Made by a program: the position numbers and the translations under genes
In this document: piece after piece, positions 15,443-23,649 of the stretch
How positions within the stretch are numbered: the stretch's first letter is position 1
Layout of the letters: each line of letters opens with the position of its first letter
Origin: RGIG2161 sp964525525
Lineage (GTDB): Bacteria; Bacillota; Clostridia; Oscillospirales; CAG-272
Reading direction: 5' to 3'
Assembly: GCA_964525525.1 (NCBI GenBank)
Contig: CAZGHD010000016.1
Span: 1-28,011 of the forward strand
DNA: 28,011 nucleotides
The notes under the pieces: generated by a model
What the model saw: the letters and a program-made list of their open reading frames with translations, nothing else
What the model was told of the DNA's origin: nothing
The model's database searches: none

Positions 15443-16297
15443 ATGGCAGAATTTATTCTCAGTGCGTTTTCCGACGAATACGCGGCTGATTTTGATGAAC
15501 AGATAAAAGAACTTCAGAAGAATAATATCCCGCTTATGGAGATTCGCGGAGTATCGGGTACCAACGTAGGTGATCTTACCGAGGCTGAAGCTAAAGAAGT
15601 AGCTAAAAAGTTAAACGACGGCGGAATAGGTATTTCCGCAATCGGTTCTCCGATTGGTAAAATAAAGATAAGACATTCTATGGACGAGCATATTGAAAAG
15701 CTCAAAAGGGTTATCAATACCGCTCACGTCCTCGGCACTGACCGTATTAGAATGTTCAGCTTCTATATGCCTCACGACGGTACTCCTTTCTCTGATTACA
15801 GAGACGAGGTTATCGACCGTATGGGCAGAATGCTTGACGTGGCTGAATCTGAAAATATCATCCTCTGCCACGAAAACGAGAAGGGTATATACGGAGAAAC
15901 TCCCGAAAACTGCCTTGATCTTATAAACGCTTTTGACGGCAGACTTAAATGCGTTTTTGACCCTGCGAACTTCCTGCAGTGCGGTATCGAGGTGTATCCT
16001 TACGCGTTTGATATGCTTGGCGACAAGCTCTTTTACCTGCACGTAAAGGACGTTAACGCAAACGGAGATATTTGCGTTGCGGGTAAGGGACTCGGCGGAA
16101 TTCCCGAGATACTTAAAGTACTCAATAAGCGAGACGAAAAGATCGTTGTTACTCTTGAACCTCACCTTTTCGAGTTCGTGGGGCTCGCAGGTCTTGAGGG
16201 AGATGACAAGACCGAGGTTGAGGGAAGATTTGCAACTGCTGAAGACGCGTTTGACGCGGCAGTGCTTGCCCTCAGAGAATGTATTGCAAATATCTGA
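15443..16297 (+). CDS. Xylose-isomerase-like TIM-barrel sugar isomerase/epimerase
   Basis: This 284-residue protein has the xylose-isomerase-like TIM-barrel fold (AP endonuclease family 2), which includes sugar, keto-acid and inositol isomerases and epimerases using a divalent metal. Likely metal ligands are a glutamate in CHENEKGIYG (141-150), D173 in FDPANF, H200 in LHVKD and E239 in LEPHL. ATG is preceded by AAGAAGGTG. It is 39 nt ahead of a rhamnulokinase-like gene with its own promoter upstream, so it probably makes or interconverts the ketose that the kinase phosphorylates. The exact substrate cannot be assigned, and it is not a classical RhaA, which is much longer. Confidence 0.85.
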   Translation: MAEFILSAFSDEYAADFDEQIKELQKNNIPLMEIRGVSGTNVGDLTEAEAKEVAKKLNDGGIGISAIGSPIGKIKIRHSMDEHIEKLKRVINTAHVLGTDRIRMFSFYMPHDGTPFSDYRDEVIDRMGRMLDVAESENIILCHENEKGIYGETPENCLDLINAFDGRLKCVFDPANFLQCGIEVYPYAFDMLGDKLFYLHVKDVNANGDICVAGKGLGGIPEILKVLNKRDEKIVVTLEPHLFEFVGLAGLEGDDKTEVEGRFATAEDAFDAAVLALRECIANI

Positions 16298-16336
16298 CAA
16301 AATATAAAGATAATTTAAGAAAAAGGAGACTGACCA

Positions 16337-17821
16337 ATGTCTGAACTTAAAATGCTTGCCATAGATCTCGGCGCGTCAAGCGGCAGAGGTATAGTTGGAG
16401 GCTTTGACGGGGAAAAACTTAATCTTCGCGAGATCCACCGTTTCTCAAACGATCCTGTTAACATAGCGGGAACCTTGCATTGGGATACCCTCAGAATTTT
16501 TCATGAGATAAAGAACGCTATAAGAAAGTGTGCCGTTTCCGCTGACCGTGATATAAAGAGCATCGGTATAGATACCTGGGGCGTTGACTACGGTCTGCTC
16601 GATAAAAACGGGAAGCTCCTTTCCGTTCCGGTACATTACCGTGATTCAAGAACCGACGGTGTAATGGATTACGCCTTTTCGGTAGTGCCGAAAAAGGATA
16701 TATATTCGGTTACGGGTATACAGTCGATGTACTTTAACACTCTCTATCAGCTTATCGCGGCTTTGCGCGATAATTCTGCGGTGTTTGACGTTGCAAAAGA
16801 CCTTTTGTTTACTCCCGATCTTCTTAACTACTTCCTCACGGGTGTTAAACATTCGGAGTATACTATCTCGTCTACCGGTATGATTCTTGACGCTAAGAAG
16901 AGAAACTACGCGTTTGACCTTATGGAAAAATTCGGTATACCTACCTCTCTTTTCGGAGAACTCGTACATCCGGGTACCGTTGTCGGCGGTCTTTCTCCTC
17001 TTGTACTTGAGGACGTCGGCAGCATCGACGCAAAGGTAGTTAATATCGCGTCTCACGATACCGCGAGCGCGGTTATCGCCGTTCCCGCAAAGAGCAAGGA
17101 TTTCGTTTACATCAGCAGCGGAACCTGGTCGCTTATGGGTAGCGAGCTTGCAGAGCCCTGCCTTAACGAAAAGGCTGCTAAATATGACTTCACGAACGAG
17201 GGCGGCGCTGAAAATACCATCCGCTTCCTTCAGAATATAATGGGACTTTGGCTTGAGCAGGAGTCAAAGCGTCAGTGGGAGAGAGAAGGCAAGGTCGTTT
17301 CCTTTAACGAGCTGTCCGAGCTTGCTATGGCGGCAGAGCCGTTCAAATGCTTTATCAATCCCGACGACACCCTCTTTGCGCCTCCCGGCAATATGCCGCG
17401 CCGCATAGTGGAGTACTGCAAATCCACCGGTCAGCGTACTCCCGAGGGAATGGGCGAGATCGTCCGCTGTATCTTTGACAGCCTTGCGCTCAGATACAGA
17501 CTTTCGCTTGAGATGATCGAGGATATTTCCGGCAAGAAGATGTCCGAGATCCATATCGTTGGCGGCGGTACCAAGGAAGAGCCGCTGTCCCAGCTTGCCG
17601 CAAACGCTTGCGGAATTCAGGTTATAACCGGCCCCGTTGAGGCTACCGCTATCGGTAACATCGCGGAGCAGGCTATCGCCGCGGGAGAGATCAAAAACGT
17701 GGCGGAAGCTCGTGAGATCGTCCGTAATTCCTTTGAAATAAAGACCTTTGAGCCAAATCTTGCCGACAAGGAAAAATGGGACGAGGCTTACGATAAGTTC
17801 AAGAAGATAATCAATTTCTAA
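16337..17821 (+). CDS. rhaB: FGGY carbohydrate kinase, rhamnulokinase type
   Basis: This 494-residue cytosolic sugar kinase has the two-domain actin-like fold of the FGGY family. It shows the first phosphate loop IDLGASSGR (9-17), sugar-binding segments GIDTWGVDYGLLD (77-89) and YRDSRT (101-106), the catalytic aspartate D241 in SHDTASAV, ATP-binding SSGTWSLMG, and the C-terminal VGGGTKEEPLSQLAANACG with GPVEATAIGNI. The D-T-A-S-A-V and GPVEA(T/S) blocks favour RhaB (L-rhamnulose 1-kinase) over xylulo- or glycerol kinases. AAAAAGGAGA precedes the ATG. No rhamnose isomerase, aldolase or transporter lies nearby, so the natural sugar could differ. Confidence 0.87.
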   Translation: MSELKMLAIDLGASSGRGIVGGFDGEKLNLREIHRFSNDPVNIAGTLHWDTLRIFHEIKNAIRKCAVSADRDIKSIGIDTWGVDYGLLDKNGKLLSVPVHYRDSRTDGVMDYAFSVVPKKDIYSVTGIQSMYFNTLYQLIAALRDNSAVFDVAKDLLFTPDLLNYFLTGVKHSEYTISSTGMILDAKKRNYAFDLMEKFGIPTSLFGELVHPGTVVGGLSPLVLEDVGSIDAKVVNIASHDTASAVIAVPAKSKDFVYISSGTWSLMGSELAEPCLNEKAAKYDFTNEGGAENTIRFLQNIMGLWLEQESKRQWEREGKVVSFNELSELAMAAEPFKCFINPDDTLFAPPGNMPRRIVEYCKSTGQRTPEGMGEIVRCIFDSLALRYRLSLEMIEDISGKKMSEIHIVGGGTKEEPLSQLAANACGIQVITGPVEATAIGNIAEQAIAAGEIKNVAEAREIVRNSFEIKTFEPNLADKEKWDEAYDKFKKIINF

Positions 17822-17827
17822 TGAGTT

Positions 17828-17863
17828 CACACAAAGACCGTTAAGTATAACGGTCTTTGTGTG
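17828..17863 (+). terminator. 16-bp perfect stem hairpin after the sugar-kinase gene
   Basis: CACACAAAGACCGTTA (17828-17843), loop AGTA and TAACGGTCTTTGTGTG (17848-17863) pair perfectly. The right arm is T-rich but there is no T-run after it. It lies 6 nt after the kinase stop codon and 31 nt before the start of the next gene, so it is either a terminator or a processing or attenuation structure. Confidence 0.6.
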
Positions 17864-17881
17864 CTGATTGCGAATCTTAAA

Positions 17882-17889
17882 AAAGGTGA
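17882..17889 (+). promoter_or_regulatory. Ribosome binding site deciding the CapA-like start
   Basis: AAAGGTGA lies 5 nt before ATG 17895. A longer in-frame frame from TTG 17868 lacks a ribosome site and would place a charged extension before the signal peptide, so ATG 17895 is the start. Confidence 0.7.
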
Positions 17890-17894
17890 AATTA

Positions 17895-19142
17895 ATGAAA
17901 AAAATCAAAGTTCTTAAAACGCTTTCCTTACTGCTTGCCGTGCTTATGATGCTTCCGCTTTTATCGTGCTCGGGAAACGAGCGTCCGCCGGAGAATCTTG
18001 ACACTGACGGTATTGACGAGGTGACTACTGACGGTAATTCTTCTTCAAATGACGAAACTACCGCGCCGCCCGAGAAAAAGGATATTAAACTTTCATTTAT
18101 CGCGGCGGGAGATAATATCGGTCACACAAACGTGTATACCGATGCGTATAACCGCTCGACCGATAGCTCTCTGGAGTATAATTTCGTGCCGATGTACAAC
18201 GACATCGCGCCTCTTATCGGAAACGCGGACATCGCGTTTATAAATCAGGAAACTCTTATGGCTGACAAGAGCGTTTCGGGCGGTGACTATACCGGGTATC
18301 CTTGGTTTAATTCTCCGCAGGATATGGGAAGATCATTGGTTGAACTCGGATTTGATATAGTCAATATCGCGACCAATCATATGCTTGACTACGGTGCGGC
18401 AGGACTTGCGGGAACTATAGATTTTTGGGACACTCAGCCGGTCATGATGATAGGCGGATACAAGAACAGGGAAGATTTTGAGAACATTAGAATCTACGAA
18501 GCGGAAGGCTTAAAGATAGCTATGCTTTCCTTTGGGTTTACTAACTACAATACTCATCTTGACAAAGGAAGTGAGCTTTATATTCCTTATATATCAAACG
18601 ATGAAGACATTCTTTTCCAGATAGAAGAGGCAAAAAAGGTAGCGGATCTTATATTCGTTTCTATGCATTGGGGAGTGGAAAATCAGTTTACACCCTCGTC
18701 AGAGCAGAGAAGACTTGCCCAGCTTCTTGCCGATAACGGAGTTGACGTTGTTATAGGGCACCATCCCCACGTCGTTCAGGAGATGAAGTGGGTGGAGCGT
18801 GATGACGGTTCAAGAATGCTTCTTATCTACTCGCTTGGAAATCTGCTGTCAACCATGCAGTTCGGCAGAAACATGGTAGGCGGACTTGCAACCTTTGATA
18901 TAATCAAAAAAGAGGGAGAAGAACCGTACATAGATTCTCCTATGTTTATCCCCACGATAACTCACTACAATATGTCCCGCCGCGGTCTTCAGGTATATCA
19001 GCTTGAGAATTATAGCGAGTCTCTCGCGAAGTCGCACGGCTGTCTTGCAGATGATCCCTCTTTTACCTATGATAAAGCGATTAAGATAATCACTGATACG
19101 ATAGACAAGGAATTTTTGCCTGAATTTTATCAAGACAAGTAA
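17895..19142 (+). CDS. CapA family lipoprotein (metallophosphatase-like)
   Basis: This 415-residue exported lipoprotein has MKKIKVLKTL, a hydrophobic stretch, and the lipobox LLSC with lipidated C25. A Ser/Thr/Asp-rich linker (about 30-60) leads to a CapA/PgsA-type metallophosphoesterase fold: GDNIGH (72-77), NQET (117-120), NHMLDYG (161-167), HWG (258-260) and GHHPH (288-292). In capsule producers CapA takes part in poly-gamma-glutamate export. No pgsB or pgsC homologs are here, and stand-alone CapA lipoproteins are common in Clostridia, so a cell-envelope role of unknown substrate is the safe reading. It follows the kinase hairpin and precedes the methyltransferase by 13 nt. Confidence 0.87.
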   Translation: MKKIKVLKTLSLLLAVLMMLPLLSCSGNERPPENLDTDGIDEVTTDGNSSSNDETTAPPEKKDIKLSFIAAGDNIGHTNVYTDAYNRSTDSSLEYNFVPMYNDIAPLIGNADIAFINQETLMADKSVSGGDYTGYPWFNSPQDMGRSLVELGFDIVNIATNHMLDYGAAGLAGTIDFWDTQPVMMIGGYKNREDFENIRIYEAEGLKIAMLSFGFTNYNTHLDKGSELYIPYISNDEDILFQIEEAKKVADLIFVSMHWGVENQFTPSSEQRRLAQLLADNGVDVVIGHHPHVVQEMKWVERDDGSRMLLIYSLGNLLSTMQFGRNMVGGLATFDIIKKEGEEPYIDSPMFIPTITHYNMSRRGLQVYQLENYSESLAKSHGCLADDPSFTYDKAIKIITDTIDKEFLPEFYQDK

Positions 19143-19155
19143 GGAGCGCGGAATT

Positions 19156-19986
19156 TTGTTTTATGACAACGTTATAACCAGCAGACAAAACCCTGCGGTG
19201 CTTCGCGCACAGAAACTGCGTGACAAAAAACATAGGGATGCCGAAGGTGTGTTCCTCGTGGATGGAGTCAAGCTTTTTCTTGAGGCGCACAAAAACGGCG
19301 CGGACGTGAGGAAAATATATATTTCGGAATCTTTAAAAACAGACGGCGATACACTTCGATTGATAGAAAACGAGTATTCTGACAGAGTTTTAGTGCTGTC
19401 GGATAGCTGTTTTTCGAAAATTTCCGAAGAAAAAGCGCCTCAAGGTATAATTGCCGAAATAAAATATCTTGACAAATGGAAAGTTTTCACTACAATATAT
19501 AATGAGGGATTTTGTAAAAGCGAAAGAATATTCCTCGTAGACAGTATTCAGGACCCGGGAAATCTCGGGACTATTCTGCGTTCTGCCGCCGCATTTGGCG
19601 TTGACCGAGTTATCGTCGGCGGTGCATCTGCCGATATTGCATCTGCAAAAACGGTGCGCGCATCAATGGGCGCGGTGTTTGGAATCAGAATAGACGTAGT
19701 CCGTGATACTGCGCTTGCGCTCAAGGCGCTGTCCTCGGCGGGCAGGCGAGTTTATTCAATGGAGCTGAAAAGCGATTCTGAAAAGCTGTCAGAGCTTGAA
19801 ATATTACCGCAGGACGTTTTCTTTGTTGGAAACGAAGGAAAGGGAATAGCAAAAGAGCTGTCCGAGCTTTGCGCGAAAAGCGTGTTTATCCCGATGACAG
19901 ATCGTGCGGAATCTCTCAATGCCGCTATTGCCGCGTCCGTTTGCCTGTGGACGCAGTATTCGGGAACTTTGCGAGCTGATAAATAG
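19156..19986 (+). CDS. TrmH/SpoU family RNA 2-prime-O-methyltransferase
   Basis: This 276-residue SAM-dependent RNA ribose methyltransferase has an N-terminal substrate-binding domain (about 1-105, with EGVFLVDGVKLFLEA). The knotted SpoU domain follows: motif 1 DPGNLGTILRSAAAFG (133-148, with N136 and R142), motif 2 GNEGKG (225-230) and motif 3 ESLNAA (252-257). It is most like the RlmB/YsgA group; the target nucleotide is unknown. It starts at TTG 19156, with AAGGAG 9 nt upstream, directly after the CapA-like stop codon. It precedes dprA by 16 nt and is probably co-transcribed. Confidence 0.9.
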   Translation: MFYDNVITSRQNPAVLRAQKLRDKKHRDAEGVFLVDGVKLFLEAHKNGADVRKIYISESLKTDGDTLRLIENEYSDRVLVLSDSCFSKISEEKAPQGIIAEIKYLDKWKVFTTIYNEGFCKSERIFLVDSIQDPGNLGTILRSAAAFGVDRVIVGGASADIASAKTVRASMGAVFGIRIDVVRDTALALKALSSAGRRVYSMELKSDSEKLSELEILPQDVFFVGNEGKGIAKELSELCAKSVFIPMTDRAESLNAAIAASVCLWTQYSGTLRADK

Positions 19987-19990
19987 AAAC

Positions 19991-19999
19991 GGAGGTGGG
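19991..19999 (+). promoter_or_regulatory. Ribosome binding site deciding the dprA start
   Basis: GGAGGTGGG precedes GTG 20003 with about 7 nt between GGAGG and the start codon. A longer in-frame opening from 19904 would overlap the methyltransferase gene and has no ribosome site, so GTG 20003 is preferred. Confidence 0.7.
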
Positions 20000-20002
20000 A
20001 AC

Positions 20003-21322
20003 GTGGAAAAGGATATAGTTTATTACGTGTGGCTTTCTTTGGTCTGCGGTCCCGCTTCGCCGATACCCGAACGGCTTCTTTCGGTGTTTGACAGTGCGGA
20101 AAGTATCTACTCAGCGGATGCCGATGCGATCGACGCGGTAGCCGATCTCCCAAAACGGATAAAGACCGCTCTTGGGAACAAGGATCTTTCGGACGCACAG
20201 CATATAGTCAGCTTTTGCGTACACAATAATGTGGGGATACTTACGATAAAAGATCGGAAATATCCTTCAAGGCTGAAAAGAATATCCACGCCGCCGCTCG
20301 TGCTTTATTACAGAGGTAATCTGCCGGATTTTGATAATACCGTGTGTATTGCAGTAGTCGGTACGAGAAGCGCGACCGATGCAGGAAGGCGCGCGGCTTA
20401 TGAGCTTTCACGTGATCTTTCTCTCGCTGGAGTTACGGTCGTTAGCGGAATGGCGTACGGAATAGACGCCGCGGCGGCAGAAGGAGCCGTTGACGTCGGC
20501 GGTCATACCGTTGCCGTGTTCGGATGCGGTATTGACGTGGTATATCCCGCGCCGCACGAGCTTCTTATGAACCGTATCCTCGTTCCGGGAGCAGTTATTA
20601 CCGAATATCCTCCGCACGAGCCGCCAAAGGCTTCCAATTTCCCGATAAGAAACCGCATAATAAGCGGGCTTTGCCAAGGTACGGTTGTCGTTGAGGCGGA
20701 TTTTAAGAGCGGTGCATTGATAACCGCAAAGTACGCCGGAGACGAAGGGCGCGATATTTTTGCTGTTCCCGGTAACATATCTTCTCCTACCAGTTACGGC
20801 CCAAATCTTTTAATAAAAGAGGGTGCGCGGATCGTTACTGCGGCAGAGGACATAATTATGGAATACGCATCCGCTTATCCGTTTACACTTGATATAGAGC
20901 GAATGAAAGCTATCAGGCGCGGTCTTGTGTCACGTGGTTATCCGTCAGGAACCGAACGGGTTGCCTCGGGCGGACATCCGGATAATTTTTATTCAAGCGG
21001 TGAGACCGCACCTCAAAACAAGCCTAAAAAAGAAATCAAAAAGACCGAAAAGAAAGAAAAAACTCCGAAAAAAGAACCTAAGCCGATACCGGGTATTTCA
21101 AAAGAGGAGCTTGACGAAAAGCTCGCGTCGCTTGACGACGTACAGTGCAAGGTGTACGCTCTTTTCGCGCAGGATGCTCCGCTTTCTGCGGACGATCTGT
21201 GTAGTGAGGACGTATCTGCGGCGCAGGTGCTCTCTGCTTTGACAATGCTTGAAATAGAAGGACTTGTCGAGGCTATTCCCGGCGGTCTTTACAGAAAAAA
21301 AATAAAACTTCAACAATCTTAA
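20003..21322 (+). CDS. dprA: DNA-processing protein DprA
   Basis: This 439-residue protein binds incoming single-stranded DNA and loads RecA during transformation. The SAM-like N-terminal domain spans about 1-80. The Rossmann-like DprA core follows: VVGTRSATDAGR (118-129), VSGMAYGIDAAAAEGA (147-162), FGCGIDVVYP (173-182), NFPIRNRIISGL (212-223), VEADFKSGALITA (230-242) and VPGNISSPTSYGPNLLI (255-271). A K/E/P-rich linker (about 337-363) leads to a winged-helix domain (about 365-435). It is longer than minimal DprA because of that linker. The usual neighbour topA follows 34 nt downstream, the common Firmicutes arrangement. Confidence 0.95.
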   Translation: MEKDIVYYVWLSLVCGPASPIPERLLSVFDSAESIYSADADAIDAVADLPKRIKTALGNKDLSDAQHIVSFCVHNNVGILTIKDRKYPSRLKRISTPPLVLYYRGNLPDFDNTVCIAVVGTRSATDAGRRAAYELSRDLSLAGVTVVSGMAYGIDAAAAEGAVDVGGHTVAVFGCGIDVVYPAPHELLMNRILVPGAVITEYPPHEPPKASNFPIRNRIISGLCQGTVVVEADFKSGALITAKYAGDEGRDIFAVPGNISSPTSYGPNLLIKEGARIVTAAEDIIMEYASAYPFTLDIERMKAIRRGLVSRGYPSGTERVASGGHPDNFYSSGETAPQNKPKKEIKKTEKKEKTPKKEPKPIPGISKEELDEKLASLDDVQCKVYALFAQDAPLSADDLCSEDVSAAQVLSALTMLEIEGLVEAIPGGLYRKKIKLQQS

Positions 21323-21356
21323 AACAATATAATTCTCACGGAAGGAAAGCCCCGAT

Positions 21357-23649
21357 GTGGGCGATAACAGAATGGCAAATCTTGTAATTTTGGAATCCCC
21401 TGCCAAGATCAATACGGTAAAGGGATATCTCGGCTCTAATTATAGAGTTATAGCATCAAAAGGACACGTGCGCGACCTGCCGAAGAGTACTCTCGGCGTT
21501 GATATTGAAAACGGTTTCTCCGCGCACTATATAAACATACGCGGCAAGGGCGATATAATCAAGGAGCTCAAAAAGGAAGCGAAAAACGCTACCACCGTTT
21601 TCCTTGCGACCGACCCTGACCGCGAGGGAGAGGCTATTTCGTGGCATCTTGCCAACGCACTTCAGCTTCCCGAAAAGAAGACCAAGAGAATAACATTTAA
21701 CGAGCTTACCAAGACCGCTATAAAAGAGGCGGTCAAGTCTCCTCGTGAAATTGACATAGACCTCGTAAACGCACAGCAGGCGANNNNNNNNNNACCGCGT
21801 CGTGGGATATAAGATCAGTCCGTTCCTTTGGAAAACGGTAAAAAGCGGACTTTCCGCCGGACGAGTTCAGTCTGTTGCTACCAGAATAATCGTTGAGAGA
21901 GAAAACGAGATCCGCGCGTTCGATCCGGTTGAGTACTGGACTATCGATGCTTATCTTTACAACGAGAGAAACAAGGCGATCAAAGCGCGTTTTTACGGCG
22001 ACGCTAACGGAAAGATAGATATATCAAACGAAAGCGAAGCTCAGCGCGTGGTATCTGCTGTTGACGGAAAGCAGTTTTCCGTTTCAAAGGTAAGAAAAGC
22101 CACTAAGCAAAAGCCCCCCGCACCGCCTTTTACTACTTCCACCATGCAGCAGGAGGCGTCCAAAAAACTCGGATTCCAGTCACAGCGCATTATGAGAATA
22201 GCGCAGGAGCTTTACGAGGGTATAAATCTCGGCTCCGAGTTCGGCGGCGTACACGGTCTTATCACCTATATGCGTACAGACTCGCTCAGAATTTCAAACG
22301 ACGCGTCTGACGCGGCGCAGGCTTATATCAAAGAAAAGTACGGAAACGAATTTTATCCCGAGAAGCCGAGAGTGTTCTCGTCAAAGAAGAACGCGCAGGA
22401 CGCTCACGAGGCTATAAGACCCGTAAACCTTGCTTTCGAGCCCGCGAAGATCAAAAAGATGCTTTCATCGGAGCAGTTTAAGCTCTATAAGCTTATCTGG
22501 GACAGATTTATCGCAAGCCAGATGGCGTGCGCTGTGCTTGATACCGTGTCTATCGACTTTGAGGCAAGCGGTTATATATTCCGTTCAAGCGGTTATACCG
22601 TTACATTCCAGGGTTATATGGCGGTGTATGAGGAGACAGAGGACGAAAAGAGAGACTCCGACTCGGAGGAGATTCAGAAGAGTACCCGTCTGCCGGTGAT
22701 GACCGAGGGTGAGATAATGAATCTCGAAAAGCTCGATCCCGAGCAGAAGTTCACCGAGCCGCCCGCTCGCTTTACAGAAGCTTCTCTTATCAAGTTCCTT
22801 GAGGAAAAGGGAATCGGCAGACCGAGTACCTATACTCCTATTATCACTACTATAATTGCGCGCTCCTACGTTAAGCGCGAGGGTAAAGCGTTCGTGCCCA
22901 CTCCTCTCGGTGAGATAACCACCGATATAATGGTGAAAAACTTCCCCGAGATAATGGATTACGCGTTTACCGCAAATATGGAAAACCGTCTTGACGAGAT
23001 AGAAAACGGAACTGCAAGTATGCTTGAAGTGCTTGAGGATTTCTATGCCGTATTTGCAAAAGAGCTTTCGGTTGCGACCGAAAATATGGGCGAAAACAGC
23101 GTTGAAGTTCCGCTTGAGGAGACCGATATAATCTGCGATAAGTGCGGAAGCCGAATGGTCGTTAAAAACGGCAGATTCGGTAAATTTGCCGCTTGTCCGA
23201 ACTATCCCGAGTGCAAGAATACCAAGCCTCTCGGTAAGGACGGAAAGCCTGTTGAAAAGCAGGAAAAAGAAGTGGTTAAGGCTGATTTTAAATGCGAGCT
23301 TTGCGGAGGAGACATGGTTCTTCGCAGCGGTCGCTTCGGCAGTTTCTACGCTTGCGTAAACTATCCGAAATGTAAATCTACAAAGCCGTACAACAAGGAG
23401 ATAGGCGTTGCTTGTCCCAAGTGCGGAGCAAAGATAGTTACCAGATACGGAAAGAAGAAAAACGTTTACTACGGTTGCGAGAAATATCCCGATTGCGATT
23501 TCTCATCGTGGGATCTTCCTCTTGACCGCAAATGCCCCGATTGCGGACAGATGCTGTTCAAAAAGAAAGGCAAAAATCTCGTAGTGTGCGCGAATAAAGA
23601 TTGCGGCTACAAAAAAGAAGAAACGGGAATAACCGAAAATGAAGCTTAA
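21357..23649 (+). CDS. topA: DNA topoisomerase I, interrupted by an assembly gap
   Basis: This type IA topoisomerase relaxes negative supercoils. It opens with ANLVILESPAK and has the Toprim motif ATDPDREGEAISWHLA. The core continues after the gap with SAGRVQSVATR and the active-site tyrosine in GLITYMRTDS. Four C-terminal zinc ribbons follow, each opening with a Cys-x2-Cys pair (CDKC, CELC, CPKC, CPDC). Ten Ns at 21784-21793 break the frame. The conserved stretch Q-Q-A-R-R-x-L-D-R needs 12 nt there, giving 764 residues. It starts at GTG 21357, 10 nt after GGAAGGA; ATG 21372 is the alternative. It overlaps trmFO by 11 nt. Confidence 0.93.
21784..21793. other. Assembly gap (10 N) inside topA
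   Basis: Ten ambiguous bases stand between codons for QQA and the sequence reading RVVGYKI in the correct frame. The number 10 breaks the frame, while 12 would restore it and fill exactly the conserved residues, so this is a placeholder gap and not a real frameshift. Confidence 0.95.

Noticed and set aside
15611..16300. 229-codon minus-strand frame
   Set aside because: It is a shadow of the TIM-barrel gene; Cys- and Val-rich without motif.
17868..17894. TTG start extending the CapA-like protein by nine codons
   Set aside because: There is no ribosome site before it; the extension spoils the signal peptide layout and ATG 17895 has AAAGGTGA.
17264..18004. 246-codon minus-strand frame
   Set aside because: It crosses the end of the sugar kinase, the hairpin and the CapA signal peptide, all of which are better explained on the plus strand.
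19904..20002. Longer DprA N-terminus
   Set aside because: It would overlap the methyltransferase gene by 83 nt and has no ribosome site, while GTG 20003 has GGAGGTGGG.
21357..21812. True frameshift or pseudogene of topA
   Set aside because: The break coincides exactly with an N run, and the conserved protein sequence resumes in a frame that 12 nt would restore.
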